Source of the DNA: Pseudoxanthomonas yeongjuensis
GTDB lineage: Bacteria; Pseudomonadota; Gammaproteobacteria; Xanthomonadales; Xanthomonadaceae
Assembly: GCF_010093345.1 (NCBI RefSeq)
Contig: NZ_PDWT01000002.1
Location: 62,001-126,000, forward strand
Direction: 5' to 3'
Length of the DNA stretch: 64,000 nucleotides
Of the stretch, positions 63,937 to 64,000 are shown in pieces; position 1 is the first letter of the stretch; every line of letters starts with the position of its first letter. Under the pieces are notes generated by a model. It was not told the DNA's origin. It worked only from the letters and a program-made list of their open reading frames with translations, and ran no database searches. Position numbers and translations under genes: made by a program.

Positions 63937-64000
63937 CTAGTCGCCCAGGGTCAGCAACGAGGCGTTGCCGCCCGCGGCGGTGGTATTCACGGTCACCGTC
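63937..64000 (-). CDS. putA: PutA C-terminal end (proline/pyrroline-5-carboxylate dehydrogenase), partial
   Basis: The visible 20 codons read TVTVNTTAAGGNASLLTLGD then stop TAG at 63937. The NTTAAGGNASL ending is the hallmark C-terminus of the aldehyde-dehydrogenase domain of bifunctional PutA, which oxidises proline to glutamate. The rest lies beyond the right edge, so fusion status cannot be checked. Confidence 0.65.
   Translation of the reverse strand, partial: TVTVNTTAAGGNASLLTLGD

Overview
The window is a gene-dense piece of a high-GC gammaproteobacterial chromosome. Gene content and order point to Xanthomonadales, family Lysobacteraceae/Xanthomonadaceae (Lysobacter, Luteimonas, Pseudoxanthomonas or a relative). 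The pointers are an Ax21-family outer membrane protein, an oleABCD cluster, a fused indolepyruvate oxidoreductase, the rhodanese-secB-gpsA block, and many palindromes of the GTAGGAGCGACG type. No rRNA, tRNA, CRISPR array, prophage or complete insertion sequence was seen. Species assignment is inference.

Layout. 1-5.4 kb: start of an indolepyruvate:ferredoxin oxidoreductase, a TPR-like exported protein, a 2OG-Fe(II) oxygenase and a gamma-glutamyltransferase. 5.5-17.2 kb: a Ycf46-like AAA ATPase; a tight ParA-SixA-YceI-phospholipase D run; a thioesterase, a PlsC acyltransferase and a YheT-type hydrolase; a TPR/sulfotransferase-like protein, a PEBP protein and a META/DUF4377 lipoprotein. 17.3-24.5 kb: uppP, then a complete nitrogen-control block (glnA, glnB, amtB, ntrB, ntrC) with recognisable sigma-54 and NtrC-type sites. 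24.7-28.6 kb: sodC, a protein of unknown function, a FadI-like thiolase and a membrane-anchored unknown. 28.57-29.15 kb: a GNAT acetyltransferase gene of lower GC that ends in an attC-like site and looks like a lone integron gene cassette. 29.2-32.3 kb: the hemD-hemX-hemY operon. 32.3-38.8 kb: small thioesterase, rhodanese, secB, gpsA, Ax21-family protein, trmL, a small repeat protein under an operator-like region, and an SDR. 38.9-48.1 kb: M16 peptidase, DUF4156 lipoprotein and the long-chain olefin/beta-lactone genes oleA, oleB, oleC, oleD. A YkgJ-type gene lies in opposite orientation inside that cluster, and a decayed DUF559 nuclease fragment with tandem repeats sits between oleC and oleD. 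48.1-52.3 kb: DUF1328, ubiJ-ubiB, a small unknown, truC and MAPEG. 52.4-64 kb: M28 peptidase, a VNGG-repeat protein, gpmI-envC-ctpA, DUF1820, rhomboid, fadL, a diguanylate cyclase and the last codons of putA.

How the genes work together. NtrB/NtrC sense nitrogen status through GlnB and would activate glnA (sigma-54 promoter with an upstream palindrome) and act on their own gene (palindrome over the ntrB start); AmtB imports ammonium. OleA condenses two acyl-CoAs, OleD reduces, OleC closes a beta-lactone and OleB decarboxylates it to an olefin. GpmI-EnvC-CtpA is a glycolysis/cell-division/periplasmic-protease block. HemD, HemX and HemY belong to tetrapyrrole synthesis. UbiJ and UbiB support ubiquinone synthesis.

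The two most unusual items are the solitary integron-type cassette at 28568-29151, and the oleC-oleD spacer, where a nuclease relic plus a six-base repeat forms an open frame ending on the oleD start codon. Heptamer arrays and REP-like palindromes punctuate intergenic regions throughout, and one such stretch appears to have become coding sequence inside the phospholipase D gene.
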